This document shows positions 5,781-14,116 of a DNA stretch of 15,203 nucleotides, piece after piece. The notes under the pieces were generated by a model, which saw only the letters and a program-made list of their open reading frames with translations, was not told the origin of the DNA and did not search any database. A program made the position numbers and the translations under genes. How positions within the stretch are numbered: position 1 is the first letter of the stretch; each line of letters starts with the position of its first letter. This DNA is from Mesorhizobium sp. Its GTDB lineage: Bacteria > Pseudomonadota > Alphaproteobacteria > Rhizobiales > Rhizobiaceae. Location: contig JAEKLU010000263.1 in the NCBI GenBank assembly GCA_019509685.1, forward strand, positions 1 to 15,203. The letters run 5' to 3'.

Positions 5781-8060
5781 CTAGGCCGCGACCTGGCCCT
5801 CGACGGCCTGGACAAGCGCATCCGGATCGAGCGGCTTGGTGACGAAGCCGCTGGCGCCGTGGGCGAGCACCGCGTGGCGGGTTTTTTCCTGGCTGTCGGC
5901 CGAGAGCACCATGATCGGGACCGGCGAAACGGCCATCGCTTCCTCGTGGCGACGGATGGCGGCGATCGCGTCGAGCCCATCCATGACCGGCATATGCAGG
6001 TCCATCAGCACCACGTCAAAGCGGTGCTTGACCCCTGCTTCGGTAACGGCGTCGACCGCCGCCTTGCCGTTGCCGACGATCCTGACGCGATGGCCCGCCT
6101 TGAGAAGGGTGGCGCGCGCGAGCATGGCATTGATGTCATTGTCCTCGGCGATCAGCACCGACAGGCCGTGGTCGCGCCGACGCACGGAGGAACCGCCGCG
6201 CGGCTGCGGCTGCGGCTTGGCAAGTGTCGGAGCATGGCTGGTCAACAACACGCGCAGCAGCGTTTCGCCGCGCACCGGCCTGGCCAGGAAGGTAGCGTAG
6301 CCATTGGCGCGGAATTCACCGAGCATGCCGCGGTCGGTCGGAGCGATCAGCGTGATGGCTTCACAATCGGCAAAGCCGCCCTCGCGCAAGCGCCCGAGCA
6401 TGCGCCCGTCGGCGTTCTCAAGCGTGGCGTCGATCAAGAGCACATTGCAGCCTGCCGCGAACGGCGCCGCCTGGCTGGGCGTCGCGGCGATCTCGACGCT
6501 GCCGCCATGGGCACGGATCGTGCGTGCGATGGCGTCGGCTTCGATCGCGTTTTTCGACACGATCACGGCGCGCCGGTCGGCAAGGATGTTGTGTCGGTGC
6601 TGCGGCGGTTCGGTTGCCTGGGTCGCCGGGAGCTCGAGGACGAATTCCGAGCCTTGACCGAGGCGGCTCGAAACCGAGATCGTGCCGCCCATGGCGGTCA
6701 CCAGACGCTTCGAGATGGCAAGGCCCAGACCCGCGCCGCCATGTGCCCTGGTCGAGGTGCCGTCGGACTGCTCGAATTCCTCGAAGATACGCTCCATGTC
6801 CGCTTCGCGCAGTCCCGGTCCGCTGTCGGCGACGGTGAAGCAGATGTGGTCGGTGGTCTCGGTGCGGGCGCGCGCCACGGTGAGCAGCACACCGCCGGCG
6901 TCGGTGAATTTGACGGCATTGCCGATCAGGTTGAGCAGCACCTGGCGCACGCGGCCGGGGTCGGCGGTGATCATCTGCGGCACGTCGGGTTCGACATGGC
7001 AGCCGAGGCCGATGTTCTTGGCGTAGGCCTTTGAAGCCAGGAGCTCGATGATGTTGTCGGCGATCTCGCGCAGCGAAGTCGGCTGCGGCTCGGGTTCGAA
7101 GCGGCCGGCCTCGATCTTGGAATAATCGAGCAGATCCTCGATGAGGGCGAGCAATGCGCTGGCCGAGGTGGAGACCGCGCCGACATAGGTGCGCTGCTCC
7201 GGCGACAGGTCGGTGTCGGCAAGCAGCTTGGCCATGCCCATGATGCCGTTCATCGGCGTGCGGATCTCGTGGCTGACGGTGGCAAGGAAGCGCGATTTGG
7301 CCTGGCTTGCATATTCTGCCCGTTCTCGCGCGGTGATCAGCGAGGATTCGGCGCGCTTGCGCGCGGTGATGTCGCGGGCGATCGCCCGGTGCGAGACGGC
7401 GCCCGTGTCCTTGTCGCGCACCGACAATTCGATCCAGGAAAACCAGCGCGGGCCGTTCGGCGTGCGGATGGCGACATCGGTGGAACTGAGGCATTCATGA
7501 TCGGAAAAGGCGGCGTCGGGAACGATGCCGACATCGATGCCAAGCTCGGAGAGCGTCTTGCCGGCCAGATCGCCGGGGTCGATGTCGACAAGCGAGGCAA
7601 AGACCCTGTTGGCGTAGACGATATGGCCGTCGCGGTCGCGATGGACGACGAGGTCGCCGAGCGCGTCGATCAGGCCGCGAAAGCGCTCCTCGCTCTCCTG
7701 CATCTCCCACATGCGGTCGGCGAGCGTCTCGATCTCGGCGCGGCTGCGGGCGGCCGTCTGCGCGAGCAACGCCGTGGTGCGGCGCTCGTCGCGGCGGTCG
7801 CGCAGATACATGGCAAGACCGGCAAGGCTCGTCGCGGCAAGGCCGACGGTGACGATGAGCGGCGCGCCGGTGAGATGAGCCAGCCCCGCCAGCACGGCAA
7901 TGGCGACAATCGTCAGGAACGGCAGGCCTTCGTGGCTGGCAATCGGCAATTCGGGGGCCAGCGGCGGCGCCACAAGCCGCCGCCGCTTCGGCGCATCGGG
8001 GCTCGGCCCGTCAGCGCCTGCGGCCTTGCTGTCCTTTGTGATGCCGGAATCCGCGACCAT
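5781..8060 (-). CDS. Hybrid sensor histidine kinase (2 TM, PAS, HisKA, HATPase, degenerate REC, REC)
   Basis: This 759-residue membrane-anchored hybrid kinase has two close transmembrane helices (about 48-65 and 67-86) with almost no periplasmic loop, a coiled stretch (90-120) and a PAS domain (about 124-235). HisKA carries phospho-accepting His264 in [10 protein letters not shown]. The ATPase domain shows the N box around N381 (NLIGNAVKF), G1 at D412 (ADSGPGL) and G2 at [10 protein letters not shown] (441-450). A receiver-like domain (about 497-605) lacks the acidic pair and has Arg594 where the conserved Lys should be. The C-terminal receiver (634-755) is complete, with E639/D640, phospho-acceptor D687 and K742. 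Sensing is probably intracellular or within the membrane. No partner regulator is adjacent, so output may go through a phosphotransfer protein. The ATG at 8060 is the first start after an in-frame stop and has no strong ribosome binding site. Confidence 0.96.
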   Translation of the reverse strand: MVADSGITKDSKAAGADGPSPDAPKRRRLVAPPLAPELPIASHEGLPFLTIVAIAVLAGLAHLTGAPLIVTVGLAATSLAGLAMYLRDRRDERRTTALLAQTAARSRAEIETLADRMWEMQESEERFRGLIDALGDLVVHRDRDGHIVYANRVFASLVDIDPGDLAGKTLSELGIDVGIVPDAAFSDHECLSSTDVAIRTPNGPRWFSWIELSVRDKDTGAVSHRAIARDITARKRAESSLITARERAEYASQAKSRFLATVSHEIRTPMNGIMGMAKLLADTDLSPEQRTYVGAVSTSASALLALIEDLLDYSKIEAGRFEPEPQPTSLREIADNIIELLASKAYAKNIGLGCHVEPDVPQMITADPGRVRQVLLNLIGNAVKFTDAGGVLLTVARARTETTDHICFTVADSGPGLREADMERIFEEFEQSDGTSTRAHGGAGLGLAISKRLVTAMGGTISVSSRLGQGSEFVLELPATQATEPPQHRHNILADRRAVIVSKNAIEADAIARTIRAHGGSVEIAATPSQAAPFAAGCNVLLIDATLENADGRMLGRLREGGFADCEAITLIAPTDRGMLGEFRANGYATFLARPVRGETLLRVLLTSHAPTLAKPQPQPRGGSSVRRRDHGLSVLIAEDNDINAMLARATLLKAGHRVRIVGNGKAAVDAVTEAGVKHRFDVVLMDLHMPVMDGLDAIAAIRRHEEAMAVSPVPIMVLSADSQEKTRHAVLAHGASGFVTKPLDPDALVQAVEGQVAA

Positions 8061-8082
8061 GCGCGGACCATGTCAGACAGAG

Positions 8083-8112
8083 ATTATGGAAGACTGGGGC
8101 GGAACGTTCGAA
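8083..8112 (-). promoter_or_regulatory. Weak candidate promoter for the kinase gene
   Basis: On the minus strand TTCGAA (8112-8107) and CATAAT (8088-8083) are 18 bases apart, 23 bp before the ATG. The -10 is good and the -35 poor. The spacer from the upstream reductase gene is 89 bp, long enough for a separate promoter. Confidence 0.22.
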
Positions 8113-8149
8113 TTTTAGCGATCGGGCGGATTCCGGCTGGAACGGCGCG

Positions 8150-9139
8150 CTACATATCGACCACGACACGGCCCCTGATCCTGCCTTCGACGATGTCGCG
8201 CGCGGCATCGACGATGCCGTCGAAACCGATCGTGCGCGACAGAGTGGACAGCTTCTTGAGGTCGAGATCGGTGCCGATGCGACGCCATGCTTCCAGGCGA
8301 ACCGGCTTGGGCGCGTTGACGGAATCGATGCCGAGCAGCGAGACGCCGCGCAGGATGAAGGGGGCAACGCTCGACGGCAGGTCCATGCCGCCGGCCAGGC
8401 CGCAGGCGGCGATCGCGCCGCCATAGGAGGTCATCGACAATATGTTGGCGAGCGTGTGGCTGCCGACGGAATCGACGCCGCCCGCCCAGCGCTCCTTGGC
8501 GAGTGGCTTGGCCGGCTGGCTGAGCTCCTCGCGCGAGATCACCTCGGCGGCGCCGAGGTCGATCAGGTAGGGGCTTTCGGCGTTGCGGCCGGTCGAAGCG
8601 ATGACATGATAGCCAAGGCTGGAGAGGATCGAGACGGCGACCGAACCGACGCCGCCGGCGGCGCCCGTCACCACCACCGGGCCACGTTCAGGCACGATGC
8701 CGTGGCGCTCCAGCGCCATGACCGAGAGCATTGCGGTGTAGCCCGCGGTGCCGACGGCCATCGCGTCATGCGCGCTCATGCCGTCTGGCAGCGGCACCAG
8801 CCAGTCGCCCCTGACCCGGGCGCGCCCGGCATAGGCGCCGTAATGTGTTTCACCCACGCCCCAGCCATTGAGGATCACCTTGTCACCCTTGCGCCAATCG
8901 GCGTGTGAGGAAGAGATCACGGTGCCGGCGAAATCGACCCCGGGCACCAGCGGCCAGCGGCGCACCACCGGCGCCTTGCCGGTGATGGCGAGCCCGTCCT
9001 TGTAGTTCACGGTCGTCGCCTCGACGGCGACGGTGACGTCGCCTTCCATCAGATCGGCTTCGGTGAGGTCGACGACATCGACGGATTGCTTCTTGTCGGC
9101 GTCGCGCGAAACGAGGATGGCCTTGAACGTATCGGACAC
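8150..9139 (-). CDS. acuI: AcuI/YhdH-type NADPH-dependent acrylyl-CoA reductase (MDR family)
   Basis: This 329-residue protein is a zinc-free medium-chain dehydrogenase/reductase of the YhdH/YhfP-AcuI group, whose best-known members reduce acryloyl-CoA to propionyl-CoA with NADPH. The N-terminal signature ATTVNYKDGLAITGKAPVVR is at residues 41-60, PLVPGVDFAGTV at 63-74, and the nucleotide-binding motif VVVTGAAGGVGSVAVSIL at 155-172. STGRNAES (182-189) is a likely NADPH 2'-phosphate-binding loop. The zinc ligands of classical alcohol dehydrogenases are absent. It should be cytoplasmic. The start is GTG at 9139-9137, seven bases after GAGGAG. It lies 57 bp after lspA in the same direction and may be in the same transcript. 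The gene symbol is based on family; substrate specificity for acryloyl-CoA is not proven by sequence. Confidence 0.88.
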   Translation of the reverse strand: MSDTFKAILVSRDADKKQSVDVVDLTEADLMEGDVTVAVEATTVNYKDGLAITGKAPVVRRWPLVPGVDFAGTVISSSHADWRKGDKVILNGWGVGETHYGAYAGRARVRGDWLVPLPDGMSAHDAMAVGTAGYTAMLSVMALERHGIVPERGPVVVTGAAGGVGSVAVSILSSLGYHVIASTGRNAESPYLIDLGAAEVISREELSQPAKPLAKERWAGGVDSVGSHTLANILSMTSYGGAIAACGLAGGMDLPSSVAPFILRGVSLLGIDSVNAPKPVRLEAWRRIGTDLDLKKLSTLSRTIGFDGIVDAARDIVEGRIRGRVVVDM

Positions 9140-9196
9140 TTTTCTTCTCCTCGGCTTCCGTGGGTCGTTGGACTGTGCGGCGACAGGCCCGCGCGG

Positions 9197-9679
9197 TCAA
9201 TCTTGCGAAGGATTCGGCTGGCGCCGCCAGCCGATCAGTTCGTCGAAGACAATCAGCGCCGCCCCTACCGAAATGAAGGCGTCGGCGAGGTTGAACACGG
9301 CGAAGGACCAGACGGGCGTGTGGAACAGGACGTAATCGATGACGTGGCCGTAGACAGCGCGGTCGATCAGATTGCCGAGCGCGCCGCCGATGATCAGCGC
9401 AAAGCCGGTGCGGGCAACGAAATGGCCGACCGGCGTGCGTGTGGCGAGATAGAGCACGAAGGCGACGACCAGCACGGCGATCACCACCAGGCCGGTGTCG
9501 CCGAGGGAGGCGAACATCGAGAAGGCGATGCCGGTGTTGTAGGTGCGAAACAGTGCCAGGAACGGCAGCACGTCGACCTTTTCCTGAAAGGCGAGACCGT
9601 TCTCGACCAGCTGCTTGATCCACTGGTCGAGCGCGATGGCGACAACGATCAGCAGGACATAAGGAGACCAGGATTTCAC
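9197..9679 (-). CDS. lspA: Lipoprotein signal peptidase (signal peptidase II)
   Basis: LspA is the inner-membrane aspartyl protease that cleaves the signal peptide of diacylglyceryl-modified prolipoproteins. The 160-residue length and four hydrophobic segments (about 7-24, 62-80, 90-106, 130-147) are typical. The catalytic aspartates are expected at D115 (GHVIDYV) and D133 (FNLADAFISVG); GGALGNLIDR (98-107), ALDQWIK (16-22) and YNTGIAFS (47-54) are conserved family blocks. The start is GTG at 9679-9677. Its ribosome binding site AGGA overlaps the TAG stop of the methyltransferase gene before it (TAGGACTGCTTAAGTG), so the two genes are probably translationally coupled. It is an essential-type housekeeping gene and the target of globomycin. 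Confidence 0.97.
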   Translation of the reverse strand: MKSWSPYVLLIVVAIALDQWIKQLVENGLAFQEKVDVLPFLALFRTYNTGIAFSMFASLGDTGLVVIAVLVVAFVLYLATRTPVGHFVARTGFALIIGGALGNLIDRAVYGHVIDYVLFHTPVWSFAVFNLADAFISVGAALIVFDELIGWRRQPNPSQD

Positions 9680-9689
9680 TTAAGCAGTC

Positions 9690-10547
9690 CTATCGCAAAT
9701 CGGCGGGGTCGAGCTTCAGGGCGCCGCGCCGGATCTCGAACAGCATCACGCCGGTGGCGACCGCCAGGTTGAGCGAGTCGGCGCGGCCGGCCTGGGGGAT
9801 CCTCAGCAGCCGGTCGCAGCTTTCGGCGAGGGTTTCCGGCAGGCCTTGCTGCTCGTTGCCCATCAGGAGCAGCACCGGACCACGGGAGAAATCGACCGAC
9901 CTGTAGTCGACCGCGCCTTTGAGATGGGTTCCGGCGACAAGGCCGGAGAAATCGCGGCGCCAGGCAAGGAAGGCCTGCTCGGTCGCCTTGGCGACCGGCA
10001 CGGCAAAGATCGAGCCCATGGTTGCGCGTACCGTTTCCAGCGAGAACGGATCGGTGGTGTCGCCGACCAGGATGACGCCCTTGGCGCCGACGGCATCGAT
10101 GGTGCGGATGACCGTGCCGAGATTGCCGGGGTCGCGCACGCGGTCGAGAGCTACCCAGACATCGCCGTCCCTGGCGCGGATATCCTTCATCGCGAGGGTC
10201 TGCTGGGCAAAGACGCCAACCACCATTTGCGGGTTCTCGCGGCGCGTGATGGCCGCCAGCACCTTTTCCGAGACTTCCAGAACCATGCCGCCGGCAGCGA
10301 CAGTTCGCGCGGCGACCTTTTCGACAGCCGCATTGCCGCGTCCGGCCTTGGCGAAGACCAGGGTCTTGATCGACCAGCCGAGGTCGAGCGCGTCGATGAC
10401 CAGCTTCAGGCCCTCGGCCATGAAGGCGTTCTGCTGGTCGCGGAATTTCTTCAGCGCCAGCGCCTTGATGTCCTTGACCAGCGGATTGGCAAGGCTGGTG
10501 ACTTCCTTGACCTGCCCGACCGGGCGGGCGCCGTCATATGCGTTCAT
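9690..10547 (-). CDS. TrmH/SpoU-family RNA 2'-O-methyltransferase
   Basis: This 285-residue protein has the SPOUT knotted SAM-binding fold at its C-terminus. Motif 1 is DPGNLGTVIRT (139-149), motif 2 LLLMGNEQQGLP (226-237) and motif 3 LRIPQAGRADSLNLAVATGVMLFE (within 248-271). The N-terminal part (about 13-110), with TSLANPLVKDIKAL and FMAEGLKLV, matches the substrate-binding SpoU_sub_bind-type domain of YsgA-like members. It should 2'-O-methylate a ribose in rRNA or tRNA, using SAM; the exact site is not readable. The ATG at 10547 lies within the end of the upstream methyltransferase gene (14-bp overlap), so translation is likely coupled. Only a weak GGGTGG lies upstream. It is cytoplasmic. 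Confidence 0.92.
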   Translation of the reverse strand: MNAYDGARPVGQVKEVTSLANPLVKDIKALALKKFRDQQNAFMAEGLKLVIDALDLGWSIKTLVFAKAGRGNAAVEKVAARTVAAGGMVLEVSEKVLAAITRRENPQMVVGVFAQQTLAMKDIRARDGDVWVALDRVRDPGNLGTVIRTIDAVGAKGVILVGDTTDPFSLETVRATMGSIFAVPVAKATEQAFLAWRRDFSGLVAGTHLKGAVDYRSVDFSRGPVLLLMGNEQQGLPETLAESCDRLLRIPQAGRADSLNLAVATGVMLFEIRRGALKLDPADLR

Positions 10548-11625
10548 TAGAAGCCACCCAGCGCGAGAACAGCGAGGTCGACAGCGCGCGGCCGGCCGAC
10601 TTCTCGCGAATGATCAGTTCGCCGGATTCAATCGTGCCGCCCATGCCGGCGAAGGTATCGCGCATCAAGGCATGGATGGCGAAGAAGGAAGCGCGGATCG
10701 AATAGGCGGTGAGAACGACGGCCAGCGGCTTCGGCGTCAGGATCGAACGGCAGAGATCGGTCAGACCGGGCAGGTCCTCGAACAACTGCCAGACTTCGCC
10801 CTTGGGGCCGCGGCCATACGCGGGCGGGTCGAACAGCACGATGTCGTAGCAGCTGCCGCGGCGCTCCTCGCGCTCGGCGAATTTCACCGCGTCGTCGACG
10901 ATCCAGCGGATCGGCTTGTCGGCAAGACCGGCCATCTCCTGGTTCTCGCGCGCCCAGCCGATGGCTTTCTTCGAGGCATCGACATGGGTAACCTCCGCGC
11001 CCGCGCGCGCTGCCACCAGCGAGGCAAGGCCGGTGTAACCGAAAAGGTTGAGCACCTTGACCGGGCGTTTCGCCGCCGCGATCAGGGCCGCCATATGGTC
11101 CCAATGCGAAGCCTGCTCGGGAAAGACGCCGACATGGCGAAACGAGGTGAAGCGTCCGAGATAGTCGATGCCGTCATGCTTCATCGGCCAGGTCTCGCCG
11201 AGCGGCGTCCTGGGGAAGCGCCAGCGGCCGATGCCTTCCTCGTCGGTATCTCCGGTGAAGATGGCGTCGGCGCGTTCCCACTCCTTGGCGGGAAGCGCCC
11301 GCTGCCAGATCGCCTGGCCCTCGGGCCGCACGATGCGATAAGGGCCGTACTGCTCGAGCTTTTCGCCGGCGCCGCTGTCGAGCAGCGCATAGTCGGCGTT
11401 GGGCGCCACTTCGAGGATCACCGGCAGCCGCTCCGCCGGCAGCAGGCCCTCGCGGCGCGCAAGCACGCGCGCGGTGGGCTTTGCCTCGTGCCGGTCGGCG
11501 GATTTCGGTTCATGCCGTTCGGCAGGCTTTGCCTGCGGCCGAGCCGTCGCCAACGCCTCGTGCGGGCGTGAGTGCTCCGTCCTGGCGGGACGATTGTCGC
11601 GGCGTTTGTCGCGAAATGATTTCAA
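10534..11625 (-). CDS. Class I SAM-dependent methyltransferase, RlmI/RlmK-like (COG1092 type)
   Basis: The core (about residues 58-363) is a SAM-dependent methyltransferase of the rRNA large-subunit type. Visible features are VLNLFGYTGLASLVAARAGA (191-210, SAM motif I), HVDASKKAIGWARENQEMAG (214-233, motif II), and DPPAYGRGPKGEVW (266-279), the catalytic DPP(A/S)YG motif. Such enzymes methylate rRNA bases; the site is not readable here, and no PUA domain is obvious. Residues 1-57 are a basic low-complexity extension with a near-repeat, RHEPKSA/RHEAKPTA. The only start after the upstream in-frame stop is TTG at 11625-11623, ten bases after GGAG; a GTG at 11466 (V54) would remove the extension but has a poor binding site. 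The gene overlaps the SpoU gene downstream and follows the DUF1772 gene by 72 bp. Confidence 0.9.
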   Translation of the reverse strand: MKSFRDKRRDNRPARTEHSRPHEALATARPQAKPAERHEPKSADRHEAKPTARVLARREGLLPAERLPVILEVAPNADYALLDSGAGEKLEQYGPYRIVRPEGQAIWQRALPAKEWERADAIFTGDTDEEGIGRWRFPRTPLGETWPMKHDGIDYLGRFTSFRHVGVFPEQASHWDHMAALIAAAKRPVKVLNLFGYTGLASLVAARAGAEVTHVDASKKAIGWARENQEMAGLADKPIRWIVDDAVKFAEREERRGSCYDIVLFDPPAYGRGPKGEVWQLFEDLPGLTDLCRSILTPKPLAVVLTAYSIRASFFAIHALMRDTFAGMGGTIESGELIIREKSAGRALSTSLFSRWVASNERI

Positions 11626-11697
11626 GAAGGATCATCTCCGGCGGTTCGGCCCGCTTCTGCCACACCTCAAGGCGTCGGCGCAACAAACAGCGCTATC

Positions 11698-12183
11698 TTA
11701 GCTATGTCGAACTGTGAGCAGGCCGAGACAAAGCGAGATGAAGCCAAGCGCCTTCGCAGCCGTCACCGCCATATGGCCGGTTTCCCAACGCAGCCGGATT
11801 GCATCGAAATTATCCGGGATCGGTCCGGGCGCCCAGGTTGCAAGAATGTCGTTGGCCGGTTTGACGAGCCCCAACCAGAGCGCCAGCGAAACCGCGTAGA
11901 GCAAGGTGGCGGCGAGCACCAACCAGAAAGCGGAGGATTCTCCACGCAGCATCCAGGCCAGCAGCGCCGGACAGAGGATCGCTGCGATATCGAGCGGTGC
12001 TCCGATTACGGCAAAGAGTTGGAACTGCGCGTTAAAGACCGTAACCTCGCGCCACAGCGCGGGTGACCATTTCGTCAGCCTGGGCAGCGATTCCAAAACA
12101 TGGGCGAATGATGGTCCAAGGCTGAGCGCCGCGACCGTGGCGGCCAGCACCGACCACAACAACAGGAATCCGCGCATCTCCAT
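11698..12183 (-). CDS. DUF1772 (anthrone oxygenase-like) membrane protein
   Basis: This 161-residue protein has four hydrophobic helices (about 5-24, 57-79, 86-107, 136-157). The pattern FAHVLE near residue 26, WLGLVKPANDILATW (102-116), and PDNFDAIRLRWETGHMA (121-137) matches DUF1772, the anthrone oxygenase-like family. Most bacterial members have no known function, and an oxygenase role should not be assumed. The ATG at 12183 is followed by another ATG two codons later; neither has a good ribosome binding site. It is the first gene of the minus-strand run, though the 72-bp gap before the methyltransferase gene means shared transcription is only possible. The DUF call rests on the WxxGH-like helix and overall length, so it is less certain than the enzyme calls. 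Confidence 0.78.
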   Translation of the reverse strand: MEMRGFLLLWSVLAATVAALSLGPSFAHVLESLPRLTKWSPALWREVTVFNAQFQLFAVIGAPLDIAAILCPALLAWMLRGESSAFWLVLAATLLYAVSLALWLGLVKPANDILATWAPGPIPDNFDAIRLRWETGHMAVTAAKALGFISLCLGLLTVRHS

Positions 12184-12511
12184 TGCGAGACAACGGGGAC
12201 GGTCGCTGGACGTTCCCGGTGGGGCGGCTGGTCTTATTTCTTCGGGCCGGTTGCTTTACGGCAGCGCCATTCTTGAGCGCATTGCGTTGCGAGGCGCAGC
12301 TCGTCGTGGATGTGTCGCACAATCGGGTGCGCCGGAAGGGCGGCGGCTTTGTCCCCCACAAGGGCTCCGCGGCGGTCGAGGCAGGAGGTATCGCCCCGAT
12401 CGCCGGCTCGCGTAACCGGTCGGAACGCGAAGCCCTGCTGCGAAATGCATGGGGATAAAACGCTCGGGCGCAGCTTCCGGCCGCGCTCTTGCGGTTCTAT
12501 CGTGGCCGCAC
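12184..12511. other. 328-bp divergent spacer without a supportable gene
   Basis: This lies between the DUF1772 gene (minus) and the YafY-type regulator (plus), so it must hold promoters for both. An open frame at 12183-12458 (plus) and one on the minus strand give proteins with no family resemblance and no ribosome binding site. GATAAA at 12454-12459 is the most -10-like sequence before the regulator, without a matching -35. I see no strong operator. The DNA is G/C-rich and may contain decayed coding sequence. Confidence 0.45.
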
Positions 12512-13222
12512 ATGTCCCGCTCTGAACGCCTGCTCGACCTGATCCAGATCCTGCGCCGCCATCGCCGGCCGGTGAGCGGACGCACGCTTGCCGACGAGAT
12601 GGGCGTCTCGATCCGCACGCTCTATCGCGACATCGCGACGCTGCAGGGGCAAGGTGCGCCGATCGAGGGCGAGGCGGGGCTGGGCTATGTGCTGAAGCCC
12701 GGCTTCATGCTGCCGCCACTTATGTTCACCGACGAGGAGATCGAGGCGATCGTGCTCGGCTCGCGCTGGGTGGCCAAGCAGCCGGATAGACGGCTGGCTG
12801 CCGCCGCGACGGATGCATTGGCCAAGATCGCGGCGGTGCTGCCGGACGATCTGCGTGAGGATCTCGACGCCACGACATTGCTCGTCGGACCGCGCTCGGA
12901 GAGCGTCGAAGCTGTCGATCTCGGCGTCGTCAGGCAAACCATCCGCGACGAGCGCAAGCTTGGCTTCCTCTATCGCGATGCCGAGGGCGCGGCCTCCGAG
13001 CGCCTGGTCTGGCCGTTCGCGCTCAGCTTTTTCGACAAGGCGCGGGTGATGGTGGCGTGGTGCGAGATGCGCCAGGATTTCCGGCATTTCCGTGCCGATC
13101 GCATGTCCGAGCTCACGGCCACCGACATCCGCTACCCGCGCCGACGCCAGGCGATGCTGAAAGAATGGCGGGCGACATTCGACGCGCCTGGCCGGACTAT
13201 CGCGAAAGGCGCTCCGGGCTGA
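12512..13222 (+). CDS. YafY-family transcriptional regulator (HTH_11 plus WYL domain)
   Basis: This 236-residue DNA-binding protein has an N-terminal winged helix-turn-helix (about 1-57; VSGRTLADEMGVSIRTLYRDI at 21-41), a linker with PGFMLPPLMFTDEE (63-76), and a C-terminal WYL-type ligand-sensing domain (about 138-220; RLVWPFALSFFDKARVMVAW at 164-183, then RQDFRHFRADRMSEL). YafY-type regulators usually act on a neighbouring gene and respond to a small ligand; WYL domains can bind nucleotides or other ligands. An ATG 63 bp upstream is in frame, but the family begins with MSRSERLLDL, so 12512 is chosen, even though no clear ribosome binding site precedes it. It lies 70 bp ahead of the VOC gene, a common arrangement that suggests it controls that gene and the EVE gene. 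Confidence 0.93.
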   Translation: MSRSERLLDLIQILRRHRRPVSGRTLADEMGVSIRTLYRDIATLQGQGAPIEGEAGLGYVLKPGFMLPPLMFTDEEIEAIVLGSRWVAKQPDRRLAAAATDALAKIAAVLPDDLREDLDATTLLVGPRSESVEAVDLGVVRQTIRDERKLGFLYRDAEGAASERLVWPFALSFFDKARVMVAWCEMRQDFRHFRADRMSELTATDIRYPRRRQAMLKEWRATFDAPGRTIAKGAPG

Positions 13223-13292
13223 TCGCTGCTGCCAGAATCTGACAGTAGGCCCGCATATGGTCGCCAAGGTTCAAACGCCAAGGAGATCGGAT

Positions 13293-13664
13293 ATGACCAC
13301 GCCCAATTTCGTCATCCTCTATGTCGACAGCCCGCAAAAGAGCGGCGCTTTCTATGCCGCGCTGCTGGGACGTGATCCAGTCGAATCCGCACCGACCTTC
13401 GTCCTGTTCGTGCTCGACAAAGGCTTCAAGCTCGGACTCTGGTCGCGTCATACGGTGGAGCCGGCGGCAGCGGCGGCCGGCGGCGGGGGCGAACTGGTGC
13501 TCGCGGTCGAGAACGCGGCCGCGGTCGACGCCAGGCATGTGGATTGGCAGCGGCGCGGCCTTAAGATCCTCCAAACACCGACCGATCTGGATTTCGGCCG
13601 CACCTTCGTCGCGCTCGATCCTGACAATCATCGCCTGCGGGTATATTGGCCGAACGACAATTGA
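13293..13664 (+). CDS. VOC-family (glyoxalase/bleomycin resistance fold) protein
   Basis: This 123-residue protein is a single vicinal-oxygen-chelate module pair. The first beta-alpha-beta unit is [22 protein letters not shown] (within 5-26) and the second ends in [19 protein letters not shown] (within 102-120), the characteristic closing strand with a conserved acidic residue and DP(D)xH motif. Members bind a metal and act as glyoxalases, dioxygenases or drug-binding resistance proteins; the activity is not readable. The ATG at 13293 follows AGGAG by seven bases; a start 36 bp upstream is in frame but lacks a site. It is followed by the EVE gene with 11 bp between them, so both are almost certainly co-transcribed and probably regulated by the YafY protein upstream. 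Confidence 0.9.
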   Translation: MTTPNFVILYVDSPQKSGAFYAALLGRDPVESAPTFVLFVLDKGFKLGLWSRHTVEPAAAAAGGGGELVLAVENAAAVDARHVDWQRRGLKILQTPTDLDFGRTFVALDPDNHRLRVYWPNDN

Positions 13665-13675
13665 GGAGAGCAGTC

Positions 13676-14116
13676 ATGGCTAAGCACTGGATTGCGGTTG
13701 CGTCGGCCGAGCATGTCCGCCGCGGTCGCGCGGCCGGCTTCATGCAGGTCAATCACGGCAAGGCGGCGCCGCTGCGCCGCGTCAAGCCGGGCGACGGCAT
13801 CATCTATTATTCGCCGAGCACCGTGCTCGGCGAGAAGGACGGGCTGCAGTCATTTACCGCAATCGGCACAGTGCGCGAAGGCGAGCCCTATCAAGGCGAC
13901 ATGGGCGGCGGTTTCACGCCGTTCCGCCGTGATGTCGATTGGGCAAAAGCCGAGGAAACGCCGATCAAGCCATTGCTCGAGCAACTCGACTTCACCAAGG
14001 GCAAGTCGAACTGGGGCTATCAATTGCGCTTTGGCCTGTTCGAAATCGACGAACACGATTTTCGGTTGATCGTCGCGGCGATGGGCGCCGAAATCGAAGC
14101 GGTGGCTAAACTTTGA
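13676..14116 (+). CDS. EVE domain-containing protein (UPF0310 type)
   Basis: This 146-residue protein is nearly all one EVE domain, a PUA-like fold related to YTH domains and thought to recognise modified bases in nucleic acid. Supporting features are the start [22 protein letters not shown] (4-25), [17 protein letters not shown] (33-49), [14 protein letters not shown] (60-73), RRDVDW (84-89) and [17 protein letters not shown] (within 113-130). The ATG at 13676 is preceded by GAGGAG, which overlaps the VOC stop codon (TTGAGGAG), indicating translational coupling. Some EVE proteins sit in restriction or defence loci, but here the neighbours are a VOC protein and a YafY regulator, with no nuclease, so a defence role is not supported. 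Its 3' end overlaps the opposite-strand gene by 11 bp. Confidence 0.9.
   Translation: MAKHWIAVASAEHVRRGRAAGFMQVNHGKAAPLRRVKPGDGIIYYSPSTVLGEKDGLQSFTAIGTVREGEPYQGDMGGGFTPFRRDVDWAKAEETPIKPLLEQLDFTKGKSNWGYQLRFGLFEIDEHDFRLIVAAMGAEIEAVAKL

Noticed and set aside
5730..8426. Two long plus-strand open frames (5730-7034 and 7269-8426) opposite the hybrid kinase
   Set aside because: The minus strand has full kinase and receiver motifs throughout; the plus-strand products look like non-coding translation.
9919..11571. 550-codon plus-strand frame opposite the two methyltransferase genes
   Set aside because: It spans two motif-supported minus-strand genes and their overlap, has no family resemblance, and is a shadow frame.
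12183..12458. 91-codon plus-strand frame in the divergent spacer
   Set aside because: No ribosome binding site, no recognisable family, and it starts at the opposite gene's start codon.
12497..13267. 256-codon minus-strand frame opposite the YafY-type regulator
   Set aside because: The plus strand has a complete winged helix and WYL domain; this is its shadow.
13676..14116. EVE protein as part of a phage-defence system
   Set aside because: No nuclease, methylase or toxin gene is adjacent; the neighbours are metabolic or regulatory.
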